Positions 32,219 through 42,755 of a DNA stretch of 64,000 bases are shown here, one piece after another (position 1 is the stretch's first letter; each line of letters begins with the position of its first letter). A program made the translations under genes and the position numbers. The notes beneath the pieces are model-generated. The model did no database searches. It worked only from the letters and a program-made list of their open reading frames with translations, and was not told the DNA's origin. Origin of the DNA: Histomonas meleagridis (lineage: Eukaryota; Parabasalia; Tritrichomonadida; Dientamoebidae); the NCBI GenBank assembly GCA_020186115.1, contig WSYJ01000166.1:124001-188000 (forward strand), given 5' to 3'.

Positions 32219-33415
32219 ATGAAAATAAAAATACCGCTAATTTTTGAAAGAGAATACATTTTGCCAATTAACTTTTCAAGTGAATTGAACGCAAATCGAT
32301 TTAAATCATTAAAGCTTTCAAATATCGAGTCTGAAAAGTTTAGGGCAATGCTCAACCTGACAATTACATTACTTTCTCTTTCAAACAACTACGCTCGTTC
32401 TCCGCTTGTAGCATCATCAACGCGCTCAAATACTATATTTAGCCACTCAAGGTTCACAAATTTTGTTTCTCCATTATTCCTTTCAAAAATTCTTGGTGCC
32501 AATTTGTTAATGAAGAATATTTTCGTTGCTAACGCCGAAAATTGTGTTTCCTTACCGACACAATCTGCAAGTGGAACACTTTCTGAAAGTTGTTATCAAG
32601 CATCACTATACACCATTTCAAGTGGCTTTGAATACACATACTACTACGACTTCGCAAGTACAGAAGTTACAATCACGGATTCTGTCTTTCAAAATTGCGT
32701 TGCTTCTAACGGAGGTTTATCTGTGATTCATGGTACTTCTGTTTCATTCCACATGAGCAACTGTACAGCCATTAGCTGTGGCCCTTCATTTTGTATATTC
32801 ACAAATCCATTCAACAATTCTTATGTTAAGTCATCCATTTTTGTCAACTGTGGAAACACAGGAAACTCAATTTTCTCACTTGATCAAGGACGTTTTAGCT
32901 TTAGTGATGTTATTTTTGTGGTCAACAACACCCAAAAGCCAACTTGTATATCAATAACTAATTCAATTGTTTCAATCAACTTTACAGTATTCAACCAAAC
33001 TGCTTCAGGCATTACCGTTGTATCATCTTCAAGTTCCATGGAGTTCATTTTATCAAATTGTGATTTCATGAGCAATTCCAAAATCTCACTTAGAAGTTAT
33101 ACAATCGCAATGTTATCTTCTTGCTGCTTCACCAGTAGCACAGAGAATGTTATTGATACTGATGCAAGTTCAAAATACTCATTAGATAATGTCAATTTCA
33201 ACGAGTCATGTCCAATCAACAACGCAACAGCTTCGCTCTCACAGGAGAAACAGGCATATGCAATCGTTACTATTGTAGTTTTCATTTTTTGCTTCGCAGC
33301 ACTTTTCATTACATTAATTGCTTTAGTGTTCTGCAAAGTCGGAAGCGACGAAACACCGAAGTATGGACAGTTACATGACGAAGGTGATGATGAAACCTCT
33401 GGTGAGGAAAATTAA
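32219..33415 (+). CDS. Pmp-like type I membrane surface protein
   Basis: 398 residues from the ATG at 32219 (the frame extends 10 codons upstream from a GTG). The ectodomain has repeated short beta strands with Ser/Thr/Asn-Cys patterns (VFQNCVAS, MSNCTAIS, SIFVNCGN, LSNCDFMS), typical of a right-handed beta-helix as in Chlamydia Pmp-like trichomonad proteins. One membrane span follows at about residues 345-370 (AIVTIVVFIFCFAALFI), then a short acidic cytoplasmic tail. N-glycosylation sites are many. No clear signal peptide is seen at the chosen start, so the true 5' end may lie elsewhere. Likely a cell-surface protein. Confidence 0.6.
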   Translation: MKIKIPLIFEREYILPINFSSELNANRFKSLKLSNIESEKFRAMLNLTITLLSLSNNYARSPLVASSTRSNTIFSHSRFTNFVSPLFLSKILGANLLMKNIFVANAENCVSLPTQSASGTLSESCYQASLYTISSGFEYTYYYDFASTEVTITDSVFQNCVASNGGLSVIHGTSVSFHMSNCTAISCGPSFCIFTNPFNNSYVKSSIFVNCGNTGNSIFSLDQGRFSFSDVIFVVNNTQKPTCISITNSIVSINFTVFNQTASGITVVSSSSSMEFILSNCDFMSNSKISLRSYTIAMLSSCCFTSSTENVIDTDASSKYSLDNVNFNESCPINNATASLSQEKQAYAIVTIVVFIFCFAALFITLIALVFCKVGSDETPKYGQLHDEGDDETSGEEN

Positions 33416-33759
33416 TATGTCATACATAAAAAACATGTTCATATTTTGGGGCACCCCATTCTTTTCTGTATAAATTAATCGTTATGTTCCAAAAATGAAA
33501 CTTGTTAATAGTTCCATCAAAAACTATATTAACTGAGAGTCATAGCTTTTTTACATGATTATGATGTTAAATTGTTTAAAACATGAAAGAACACAATTTG
33601 AAAATTGGGTTAATTTGAAGAAGAAAAAAGACATTTTATTTATTCGAAATAATTTAAATCTCAGATTGTATGAATCTGTTTTTGCTTTATCAACTAAGCA
33701 ATGTGTTGATTATTTGATTTGTATTAAATAAATACAAAAATTATAGAGACAGTTATTTA
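33416..33759. other. 3' intergenic region between convergent genes
   Basis: No gene or RNA seen. Confidence 0.4.
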
Positions 33760-35574
33760 TTAATTCATTAATTGATTTTTAGGTACAGATCTGAAATAAG
33801 CGATAGCAAACGAGACAATATTAAATACGCATTGATATAGCAGCCGTGGTGCAAACACGCTCCACATCATTAAGTGGTAAGAGCTAAACAAAATGAAAGC
33901 AAACAAACAAAGCAAGTCCAACGTTCTATATGTAATCAACAGCATATAATTTTCCACAAAAACATTTGCAATTATATCACACAAGAAAGTATTCAAGAAC
34001 ACCAAAACAGGCGAAATTATATAATTATAAGAACCAAACACAAATCCCGCGTCTATATTCAAAGAAGAAAGAGTACATTGATGTCCCATTGCAAAAAATC
34101 CACAAAGAGCAAAAAAGTGAACGAATTCAGTTAATTTTCTTGATTTAAGTATCATCCAAACATATAAAACAAAAGGAATAATATATTTATCACCAATTAA
34201 TCTTATTAATCCGAAATTATACTTCGATTCAATATGAAAATATGGCATCCAAACTCTCATATGAGAATCTTCACGAGCCATTCCAAAGAATCCAATAATT
34301 CTTGGAACAAAAGATAATGAAATTATTCCGGAAAAAAATTGCACAATTAAATTCTCTGCAAATATGAAAGAATCACTAAGTAATGATAATGAATGAATAA
34401 TTGGTAAAATCGATTTTGGCCTTGGTAATAAGAATAATGATAAACAAACTAAAATAGTTCCAAATATCATTGGTATCATGTCAATACTTGCAGTTTTCTT
34501 TTTGTAATAATTTAATGTTTCATTCATGTCTTCTAACATAATGTTATCTTGTTCTAATAACTTTTGGAATTGTTTATAATTATATTCTTTAGCTAACTCG
34601 GGTTCATAAGGAAAGAAATCAGTAATAACACTTCCGACATTTGTAATTGGAATTGGAAACTCAAAAAGTAATGAAATCGTTGGGCAAATATCGATTTGAT
34701 TTATTGTGGAATTTATCTTTTGAGTAAATATATCTTTTGGAGAATAGCCAAAAAGAAAAGAAGATGTTTCACTATATGATGCGCCTCCATGTGAACCATC
34801 ATCAGTCATTCCATGATCACTCATTATAATTAATAAGTCATCTTTATTAAGCATCTTCATAATCTTCTCAATAAAGATATCATATTCTTCAATTCGTTGT
34901 TTGATTTCATTCGATGTGAAACTTAACACATGAGAAATATGATCAATACCAAGAAAATGTGAAATTATTAATGACGAATCATTACGGATTAATAAATTTG
35001 GTAACGTTTCATATATTTTGTTATCAGCTGTATCGAAATCATGTACATCAAATGATGGAACTGTATATTGGAATCGTATTAAATCCCCAAATAATGAAAG
35101 CCATGTTTCATCACCAATTACTGTAACATTTCCTGTGTCGGAAAAAGGTATAAGAAAGGAATCTGTTGACGCTCGATGTGTAGTATCAAAGTTGTTACTG
35201 ATTTCTATAAAAACTGGAAGGGTTCCTGTGCAAATACTTTTAATCCGTTGTAATGTGGCGGTTGGGGGATCGGAATATGTATGATAAAAAAGAGAATGAT
35301 TGGAATAATTTAATGTGCGATGAAGATACATTGATGCATAATCATATCGAAGCCCATCAAGTATCATAAAAATTAATCGATTAAATTTAGGTGAATTATG
35401 AAATTTAGGAATTTCATAATTATGTATTCCAATTTCATGTCTGATATATAGAAACCCTTTAAGGAAGAATAATATCCCCGTTATTTGAAGGATTGATATA
35501 ATGAAGATTTTTTTATTCAGGATTGTGTGAAGTGAACAGAGACTCTGAAATTTTCTGGAAATAAATTTCGCCAA
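33760..35574 (-). CDS. PIG-O-like GPI ethanolamine-phosphate transferase; start codon unclear
   Basis: A frame of 604 codons with one N-terminal membrane segment. The alkaline-phosphatase-like catalytic domain follows: FMILDGLRYDYASM, SDPPTATLQRIKSICTG, VIGDETWLSLFG, FDVHDFDTADN, SHFLGIDHISH and MSDHGMTDDGSHGG, carrying the metal-binding Asp and His residues. About seven hydrophobic segments come after it. The DPPTATLQRIK block points to PIG-O/Gpi13, which adds ethanolamine phosphate to the third mannose of the GPI precursor in the ER. The protein is shorter than animal PIG-O (~1090). There is no ATG in frame before the catalytic domain: the frame opens at a TTG and the first ATG is at codon ~70. 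Confidence 0.75.
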   Translation of the reverse strand: MAKFISRKFQSLCSLHTILNKKIFIISILQITGILFFLKGFLYIRHEIGIHNYEIPKFHNSPKFNRLIFMILDGLRYDYASMYLHRTLNYSNHSLFYHTYSDPPTATLQRIKSICTGTLPVFIEISNNFDTTHRASTDSFLIPFSDTGNVTVIGDETWLSLFGDLIRFQYTVPSFDVHDFDTADNKIYETLPNLLIRNDSSLIISHFLGIDHISHVLSFTSNEIKQRIEEYDIFIEKIMKMLNKDDLLIIMSDHGMTDDGSHGGASYSETSSFLFGYSPKDIFTQKINSTINQIDICPTISLLFEFPIPITNVGSVITDFFPYEPELAKEYNYKQFQKLLEQDNIMLEDMNETLNYYKKKTASIDMIPMIFGTILVCLSLFLLPRPKSILPIIHSLSLLSDSFIFAENLIVQFFSGIISLSFVPRIIGFFGMAREDSHMRVWMPYFHIESKYNFGLIRLIGDKYIIPFVLYVWMILKSRKLTEFVHFFALCGFFAMGHQCTLSSLNIDAGFVFGSYNYIISPVLVFLNTFLCDIIANVFVENYMLLITYRTLDLLCLFAFILFSSYHLMMWSVFAPRLLYQCVFNIVSFAIAYFRSVPKNQLMN

Positions 35575-36138
35575 AAACCAAATTTTCTTGCGTTTTATTT
35601 AAGATATCTTAGAGAAAATCATATAAACCAACACCCTATTAGCAAAAGAAAAAGTTTGCATATCCAAATATCCAAAAATTTTATGAAATTTTGATGATTG
35701 TTTATTTGGGAAAACTGGTTCAATCTAACAACTTTCGGTATCATTTGTGTTTAAAAGTGCACTTTGCTTTTGGTTCAACGTGGCTCGTCAATAAAATATT
35801 TTTCTTCATCGAGTAAATCTGTTAATTATATAATTTTTCTTGAGTCACTCTTGTTTTGATCTTTTATTAGTTAAATCTAAAATTATGTTATGAAAGGTGT
35901 CAATTTTTGAAACATTAATTTATATATAAATTCATCTAATTCTGTATTAAAAATCTTATGATAATTTGTATTTACTAAATTTTAAGTTTGCTGTGCTTTA
36001 TATTTAATGAAAAAAATTATCATAAATGATAATAGTTAAATAAAGTCAATAAAAGGGAAATTTTTGATGAATATCTTTTTGTAATTCCAATTCATGTAAA
36101 TTCAACATAAGCATATTTTTATTTATTATCATACATCT
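35575..36138. other. Intergenic, no gene seen
   Basis: AT-rich region upstream of the PIG-O-like gene and downstream of the next minus-strand gene. Confidence 0.4.
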
Positions 36139-38202
36139 TTACAAACATCTATTTTGTAAGTCGAGTCTTATTCTTATCATCAAGTTCTTAAATTCGTCCT
36201 CATCTATATCTCCTACGTCAATTCCATAAAATGCACCGACTTGTTCCACAACGTATTGCATTAGTTCTTCTTTTTCTCCTCTCATTTTTGCCTTTTCTTT
36301 TTCTCTTTCCGCATGAAGTCTCGTTTCCACCGCGAGTACTTTCGCGACGGCTTCATTATGTGCGGCAGTTCTTTCTCTTCCGATCATTTCGTTATATGTT
36401 TGAACTTTTCTTTCTGCGATTTCCACTGCGACTTTCAGTTGTGTATTTGCATCATTCAATGCTTGATTTCGTTTTTCGCTTACTGAAAGTGCATCTGCGA
36501 TTTGCTTCGATACTTTTTCAAGTTGAATTATTTTCTCTTTCATTTTTTGGACTGTTTCGTCGTTACTATTTTCTTTTATTAAGAATTCATTTGATTGTTT
36601 TTGTAATTCATTTTTATATTCTTTTAATAAATGTTTTATTCGTTTTTTATATTTTTGGATGACATAATTTTCATGTTCTTTACACTTAGTATATGAATCT
36701 TGTAAAACTTGGATTTTAGTATTAAATGATTTCTCCATTTGTTTCATTTGAAGAGAATTTTGTATATTATTTTGTTGTATTTGTGTTTCAAGTTGTTGAA
36801 TTTTATTACATTTTTCTTTTATGTTATTTTGTAAGTTTTGTATTTCTTTCACATTTTGTGCCTTTCGTTTATCTTCAAGGAATTTAACTTCGACTTTTAA
36901 TGTATCATTTTGTTTCTTTAAATCGTTATTCGTTAATTCTAATTGTTTAATTTTGTTATTATAATCAATTTCATGATTATTAAATGTTATTGATTGTTGT
37001 TGTGATTCAGTTAATGCTTCTGTTAACTCAATGTTTGAAGCTTTAGTTTTTTCATATTTTTTGATTATTGTTTTAATTTTCGTTGGAACTTCTTCAAGTT
37101 TTGTACAGCCAAAACTATGAACTAAATCCATAAATTCTTCTTTTTTACTTAATGAATTTAGGCAACGATTCAGTTGTTGATTAAGATAATTATTTATTAT
37201 TAATAATGATGAGATAAATGCATCACTACGTTCATCATGATAAATAAGTTTTTCGAGAATTTGACGACGATTTTCATATGAAAACAAATAAAGCGGATGC
37301 GATTTAATATCAATTGATTCTTCAATGATCTTGAAATCAAGTGACTTTTCAGTCATTAAATGAATAAATGATTCATTTAATGTACCAAACGATTTTTCGT
37401 TTATTTGATATTCTTTTAAAATTAACTTCTTAAGTTCGCTAATGATTTGGATAAATATTTCGTTTGTATTATTTTGTATTTGTTGCGCTTTTTGGGTTTC
37501 GGATTTAAATAATGCAAATTCGTTTTGAAGTTTCGCATATTCCGAGTTTTGTTCTTCAATTGTTTTGTCCGCAAATTGAAGAAGTTGTTCGACTTTTTGG
37601 AGATCAACATAACGAAAAGATGTTAACAATTCGCTCCATTGTTTTTGAAGGGTTTTGTTGTGGAAATTAACTTTGAGATCTTTAAGAGTAAATGTGGAAC
37701 CACTTTTGGTTCTCATTTTGTTGATCTTGGATTTAAGTTGTTGATTCTCTCGTGAATAATCAGTAAGAGAAGATTCTGACCTACATGCTAAAGAATAGGT
37801 TGATTGTATTAAGGATATTAATCGTGTGCGTTGATTTGTAAGATTTTTTATTTCTTTTTGTTGCTGAGTCATTTGGATATTGAGAGTATCTATTGATTTC
37901 TTAAGATTTTCGTTTTCAGATTTTAATGATTTCCAAGCAGATTCGCCTTCAACATGTGAAGCATGAGCAACATTTAGTTGAGTTTTTAAAAGTTCACAAT
38001 CTTCTTGTAATGAGTGAACTGTTGATTTTAGTCTTTCATTTTCAATTGAAAGTTCTTTTATTCTTTCATTTGCTTTATTACTTATTTCTTTCAATTCTTT
38101 GTATTTTGAATGATATCTTTTTGCTGCATGAATATATTTGTGTTCTTCAGATTTTGGTGACTTGGGGCTGGTTGGACTTCCAGAATATCTGCTAAAAGAC
38201 AT
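36139..38202 (-). CDS. Coiled-coil protein with Ser/Pro N-terminus
   Basis: 687 residues. It begins with a short Ser/Pro-rich segment (SGSPTSPKSPKSEE, possible proline-directed phosphorylation sites). Coiled coil covers about residues 20-160, a less coiled middle follows (~170-380), and coiled coil resumes to ~660. No catalytic domain recognised. Likely cytoskeletal or organelle scaffold. A minus-strand initiator TCACTTTTC lies 39 nt upstream of the ATG. Confidence 0.7.
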   Translation of the reverse strand: MSFSRYSGSPTSPKSPKSEEHKYIHAAKRYHSKYKELKEISNKANERIKELSIENERLKSTVHSLQEDCELLKTQLNVAHASHVEGESAWKSLKSENENLKKSIDTLNIQMTQQQKEIKNLTNQRTRLISLIQSTYSLACRSESSLTDYSRENQQLKSKINKMRTKSGSTFTLKDLKVNFHNKTLQKQWSELLTSFRYVDLQKVEQLLQFADKTIEEQNSEYAKLQNEFALFKSETQKAQQIQNNTNEIFIQIISELKKLILKEYQINEKSFGTLNESFIHLMTEKSLDFKIIEESIDIKSHPLYLFSYENRRQILEKLIYHDERSDAFISSLLIINNYLNQQLNRCLNSLSKKEEFMDLVHSFGCTKLEEVPTKIKTIIKKYEKTKASNIELTEALTESQQQSITFNNHEIDYNNKIKQLELTNNDLKKQNDTLKVEVKFLEDKRKAQNVKEIQNLQNNIKEKCNKIQQLETQIQQNNIQNSLQMKQMEKSFNTKIQVLQDSYTKCKEHENYVIQKYKKRIKHLLKEYKNELQKQSNEFLIKENSNDETVQKMKEKIIQLEKVSKQIADALSVSEKRNQALNDANTQLKVAVEIAERKVQTYNEMIGRERTAAHNEAVAKVLAVETRLHAEREKEKAKMRGEKEELMQYVVEQVGAFYGIDVGDIDEDEFKNLMIRIRLDLQNRCL

Positions 38203-38238
38203 GCAAAGCAGTTTCCCTTTTTTCTGGTTGACAGGAAA

Positions 38239-38243
38239 AGTGA
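38239..38243 (-). promoter_or_regulatory. Candidate initiator TCACT of the coiled-coil gene
   Basis: Minus-strand TCACTTTTC with the putative +1 A at 38241, 39 nt before the start codon. Confidence 0.4.
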
Positions 38244-38535
38244 CAAAAAGGCGCGTTTTTTTATTTTGTCTTTGTCACTTTTTCTCTATGAAGTAAAGTA
38301 TCGAATACTCAAGACGATATTAAATTTTAAACAAATTTCGCAAAAAAAAAAGCAAATTGAAAAAAAATCTTCAAAAGCATCTTTTAATAAAACATTCTTA
38401 AATAAAATAACATTACTTTAACATATATTAAATATATGAATGAAAATTTGTATACCGAAAAGTTAAAACACTTCGTTTAAATATCATTTTATTTCGGGTA
38501 AGAAAATCTGAATGATCTTTCAATACCGTTTTTCG

Positions 38536-39126
38536 TCATTTGGGGTTTTGATATTGCAATAACATATTAGCAATTTCTGTGTGTCCATTTTTAGTTGCAC
38601 GTATAAGTGCTGTTTCAAAAAATTCAAATAATTTCCAAATATTATTTCCAAACAAATAATTATTAAAATAAATTGAAATTCAAAGATATAAATATTTTCA
38701 GCATTAATATCGATTCCTTTGTGGTCAAGAAGTAATTTCACTATTTCTGAATAACCATATCTTGATCCTAACATAAGTGCTGTCCAAAATATTTTAAATA
38801 ATTTCCAGATATTATTTTTATATACTAAATTATTAAAATAAATAATAAATAAAACAAACAAAAATTTTTAGCATTAACATCAATTCCTTTATGTTGGAGA
38901 AGTAGTTGAACTATTATTACATAATCTTTTTCAGTTGCAAACATAAGTGCTGTTTGAAATAATTTAAATAATTTCCAAATATTATTTTGAAATATAAAAT
39001 TATTAAAATAAATAATAAATAAAACAAAAAAATATCTTTAGCATTAACATCAATTCCTTCTTGTTCAAGAAGTAATTTAACAATTTCTGCATTACCTTTT
39101 TTTGAAGCTTTTATAAGAATTGTTTC
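38536..39126 (-). repeat. Ankyrin-unit array iii: 4 units with exact 77-nt spacers
   Basis: Units 39126-39034, 38956-38864 and 38786-38694 (each 93 nt) and a final 38616-38536 ending in TGA. All three spacers measure exactly 77 nt. Units remain open although the DUF3447 gene upstream is broken. Confidence 0.85.
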
Positions 39127-40410
39127 ATATAGCATAAAAGAATTCTAATACTGAGTATAAAAATCCTTATCATTAACATTAAATACTTTTTTCTCGAGTA
39201 AATACCGTATGAATTAGATATTATTTGAGCTCAACAATGAAAAAAAGAAAGTTCTTGGATATTTATTTCCATTAAGAAAATATTTTCCAATTTTAATATT
39301 TAGCATAGAATATGTTTCCAATTTTTGCGGCTTCGTTAATAATAAGTGTATCTACTTCCATTCCATCATTTTCCAAAAGTGATAAAATCTCATAGTTATC
39401 ATATTGAAGACAAAATCTTCCAATGTAAGTTAAATTACTGATTTCTTCAATTTTGTTTTCATAAAGATAATGAAAAGCTTCATTCCGATGAAAATGGATT
39501 GCTGTTTCATATGTATCTTTAAACGATGAATGGTTTTGTTCACACAAGTGAATTATCTCTAAATTTCCACCTGCAATTGCATATATACTTGTGTCATTTA
39601 CATTTGCATTGTTCATAAGTAAATATTTAAAACATTTAATAGATCCAAAAAATGCTGCATAATCAATTAATGTAACATATTCTTCATTAATAAAATCACA
39701 TCTTTCATAAAGTGATGGGTTAATTATTTGATTAAAATCAAAATTTGTTTGTGATGATATTTATTGAAGTTTTTCTATTTCATCATTTCGAATTATTTTT
39801 GCTATTTCATTTGGATTAACTCCTTCTTCAACATATTTCTTATGAAGTTCCCAATCATTTTCTTCAAAATTTTGTATTTCATCTCTAAAATTACTATTTA
39901 TTTTATTATATTTTATTAAATTAAATGTTTCATTAGATAAAAATTGTGCAAAATAAATCGAATTTTTTCTTTTAAGAATGCTTTTATTAACTAAATTATC
40001 TTCATACATCTTCATTAAAATATAATCAGATTCTCGTGAGGTTAATGATAGAATGAATTGTGTTAGTACATTGAGAATTCTATCAAAACTTTGATCAAAA
40101 ATTTCTTCTTCTTTTTTATCGATTAGCTTCAAATAATCTAAATATATATTAATGTTTTTCCTTTGTGATATGAAAGACGCATATATTAATCGGCAAACCA
40201 TTAGATGCCATGAATATGGAAAACTTTCAATAAATAATTTCATTGTTGATTCATAAATTTCTTGAATATTATGTTCAATGAAAAAATATTTTGCTCAATT
40301 TGTTGTAAGTTTTGTATACATTCTTTATATGATATTGTATCTTGGCTTTCTTCCATTTCTTCATTTTGCTTTAAATTTGCTTCGACATTATGACTAAAAG
40401 TGTTACCCAT
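39127..40410 (-). pseudogene. DUF3447 gene, locus iii, degraded
   Basis: The start ATG at 40410 (MGNTFSHNVEAN) leads into a frame that is shifted near 40280. The main part then reads from about 40243, with a stop at 39761-39763 where the paralogues have Glu (EKLQ-stop-ISSQ). The frame continues to 39293, where another shift and stop follow (a KYFLNGNKYPRT segment resembles the paralogues after the shift). At least two frameshifts and two nonsense changes, so this copy cannot make the full protein. Confidence 0.75.
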
Positions 40411-40820
40411 GTGTAAAAAAATGAAATGTCAAAAAAACGTTCGACGCTGAAATTTTCAACTAATATTGTGGCGCACATTCAAATTTATTTTACGACATTC
40501 ATTGTGCAGAATTATTGTTCGAACACTTTTTTTAGCATTATATTATTTGTTTAATGTAAAAAATCATAATATATTATGAATGTAACCCTCAATATTATCA
40601 ATTTATTCATATGATCTTGAAAATGATATGTAAAAATCAAAATAATTTGACAATTATATCACCATTCGATAATTTTTTTAATCTTAATGCTCAAACCAGT
40701 CGTAGTGATGGCATTTTGATATCGATAATTAACAAATACATTGCTTACATGTATGCTAAATACTGAAATTTTAATTTCGACATTGTTATCGGTGAATTGA
40801 AAAGTGTCGGGGAACGTTTA
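40411..40820. other. Divergent intergenic region
   Basis: Upstream DNA of locus iii (-; TCATTTTTTT initiator-like) and of the RhoGEF gene (+). No gene seen. Confidence 0.4.
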
Positions 40821-42152
40821 ATGGCCCTTTCAATTTTTGAGGCATTTGAGAAGAGACATTTTTCGAAATCAATGAACTCGGCATCTGTCTTCCTCAACAT
40901 TCCGTACCCGCCCAAGACTATGGACTGGCAACCAAAGCGCTCTCAAGTTGTTTCCGAAATAATTTCATCTGAAAGGCAGTACGTCCAACACTTATATCAT
41001 TTCATATACGAATTTCGTGTCGCTCTAGCCAGTGTTTCAAAACAAGGTCTCATCAAGAATATCCCTGATACCACTGAAGATCTTTTTATGAAGATTGCAC
41101 CAATTTACAAAATCAATTTGGCCTTTTTAACAATTCTCGAATCTTCTATCAAACCAGAGATTTTCCAATCAAAGATAGGCTATTGCTTCAACAGCTATGC
41201 AACAATATTTAAGATATATACTGATTATGCAACTGGTTTTAATGAAGGTGTATCCGCTCTTGAAAAGCAATTCCAAGAAGACCCTCACCTTGGCCCAGCC
41301 ATTGAATCTTGCCAATCAAATGTAGGTATTACACTTCTCGAACTTCTTCGATGCCCAATTGAAAGAATCACCAGATACCGACTTCTTCTTCTCCAACTTC
41401 TTCGTGTTACTCCACGTGAACACAGCGACAGAGCCGATTGTGTTGCAGCTTATATCCAACTCAGCCCAATGGCATCTCCATTCAAATCTCTCATCATTAA
41501 ACAAGGTGAATCAACACTCAAAGCTCTCGATTCCAAGTATCCTGGACTCAGTCTTCCCAACAAAGATCGCTTTTTAATGTTTGATTCAACCATGAAATGT
41601 TTCACAGGAACAAATGTCGAAACTTGTAAACTTTGGCTCTTTAATGACTGTGCAATGGTATCTATTCCCGCATCAGCTTCACCAGTATTATTCCCCATCA
41701 AGAACATCAAAGCTCGACATGTTGATGTTCCATCACCATATGAAAATGGGGCCGATTTTCTCACTTCAATCGATAGCTTCAGAGTTGTCTTTGACTCCGC
41801 AAAGAGAAAAGAAGCCTTCATTGAGACCTGCAACAACATCCGCATTGATCGTTCGATGGACGATACGACCGATAAGGAGGAACCGTTAGCACCTGTTTGG
41901 ACATCACTGAGTGATGTTGTCGATTGCATGCTTTGCGGAAGAGGTTTTGGCCTTGTAACAAAGCGAATCCACTGCAACTTCTGCAGGAAGTGCTTCTGCA
42001 AGAGATGCATTACCGATGTGGACATCAAAGGCGGAAGATTCAGAATATGTAAATCTTGCAAAGAAAGTGGATTGGGAAGCGAAGCATTGCCACATATGCT
42101 CATCGACTACTCTAAGAGTGGTGTTTTCGAGTTCCAAAGAAACAGTCAGTAA
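40821..42152 (+). CDS. RhoGEF (DH-PH) with C-terminal FYVE-type zinc finger, FGD-like
   Basis: 443 residues from the ATG at 40821. The DH domain spans about residues 45-230, starting RSQVVSEIISSERQYVQHLYHF. The most conserved DH helix is CPIERITRYRLLLLQLLR. A PH-like region follows (CKLWLFNDCAMVS ... SFRVVFDSAKRKEAFIETC). A FYVE-type finger has eight Cys in CxxC pairs (CMLCGRGF, IHCNFCRKCFCKRC, CKSC). The R(R/K)HHCRxCG patch appears as KRIHCNFC, so PI3P binding is weakened or changed. FGD-type proteins activate Cdc42/Rac on membranes. C/G-ending codons are common here, suggesting good expression. Confidence 0.85.
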   Translation: MALSIFEAFEKRHFSKSMNSASVFLNIPYPPKTMDWQPKRSQVVSEIISSERQYVQHLYHFIYEFRVALASVSKQGLIKNIPDTTEDLFMKIAPIYKINLAFLTILESSIKPEIFQSKIGYCFNSYATIFKIYTDYATGFNEGVSALEKQFQEDPHLGPAIESCQSNVGITLLELLRCPIERITRYRLLLLQLLRVTPREHSDRADCVAAYIQLSPMASPFKSLIIKQGESTLKALDSKYPGLSLPNKDRFLMFDSTMKCFTGTNVETCKLWLFNDCAMVSIPASASPVLFPIKNIKARHVDVPSPYENGADFLTSIDSFRVVFDSAKRKEAFIETCNNIRIDRSMDDTTDKEEPLAPVWTSLSDVVDCMLCGRGFGLVTKRIHCNFCRKCFCKRCITDVDIKGGRFRICKSCKESGLGSEALPHMLIDYSKSGVFEFQRNSQ

Positions 42153-42249
42153 ACATATTTCCGAAAATTCATTTTTATGAATATTTTCACGGTATTGGAT
42201 ATGAAATGTGAAAAATGAAAATTAAAATTTTTTCTTCATTATGAATATC

Positions 42250-42345
42250 TGTAACATGTTTTGTCTTTCACAGATTGAGTTATTGCATAAGCAAGTGCTG
42301 TACTATATGATATGAATATTTTCCACATATTATTTTGAATTTTTA
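42250..42345 (-). pseudogene. Orphan ankyrin cassette relic
   Basis: On the minus strand IQNNMWKIF (spacer core) is followed by STALAYAITQS and a short tail to a stop, exactly the spacer-plus-final-unit pattern of the five arrays. It lies without any DUF3447 gene between the RhoGEF and a karyopherin gene. Confidence 0.5.
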
Positions 42346-42383
42346 ACATTTACTCGTGTAAAAAGTTAAATATATCAGCAACT

Positions 42384-42557
42384 ATGGCAGACACGAATTG
42401 CGTAAAAGTGATATTAATGTCAGCGTTCCAACGAACGATTGAAATCCCTCTAAACCCACTTTTTGAGATAAGTGCATACAAAAATCAGCTGATCTTAAAC
42501 GATCAAATTCCATTCATTCTAATTCATCACGTGATTCCCAACGATAGAATCAAATGA
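42384..42557 (+). CDS. Possible small protein of 57 residues
   Basis: ATG at 42384 (MADTNCVKVILMSAFQRT...) to TGA at 42557. Its codons are more balanced than the surrounding AT-rich DNA and include CGA, CCC, GTG and ACG. It ends HHVIPNDRIK. No recognised family, no signal peptide. No clear initiator directly upstream. It may be a relic of a longer gene. Confidence 0.35.
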   Translation: MADTNCVKVILMSAFQRTIEIPLNPLFEISAYKNQLILNDQIPFILIHHVIPNDRIK

Positions 42558-42755
42558 ATGAAAATTCATCGGATTTATATTCAAATACTGAGGTGTTTGG
42601 GAAACCTTTCTGCAACCACTTTATATGGAAATTATTGTTTATAAATAAATTATTAAAAAATTAAAATCTTTTTCATTGTTTCATATGTACCAATATGAAA
42701 TATTGAATGTATTAAAAACATTTTCTACCAATATATTTATTTTATACAAATATAA

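Noticed and set aside
36231-36662. Plus-strand 143-codon frame in the coiled-coil gene
   Set aside because: Shadow of a Glu/Lys-rich coiled coil, giving Phe/Leu-rich antisense translation.
41450-42103. Antisense 217-codon frame across the RhoGEF gene
   Set aside because: The plus strand encodes a clear DH-PH-FYVE protein; the antisense frame has no family features.
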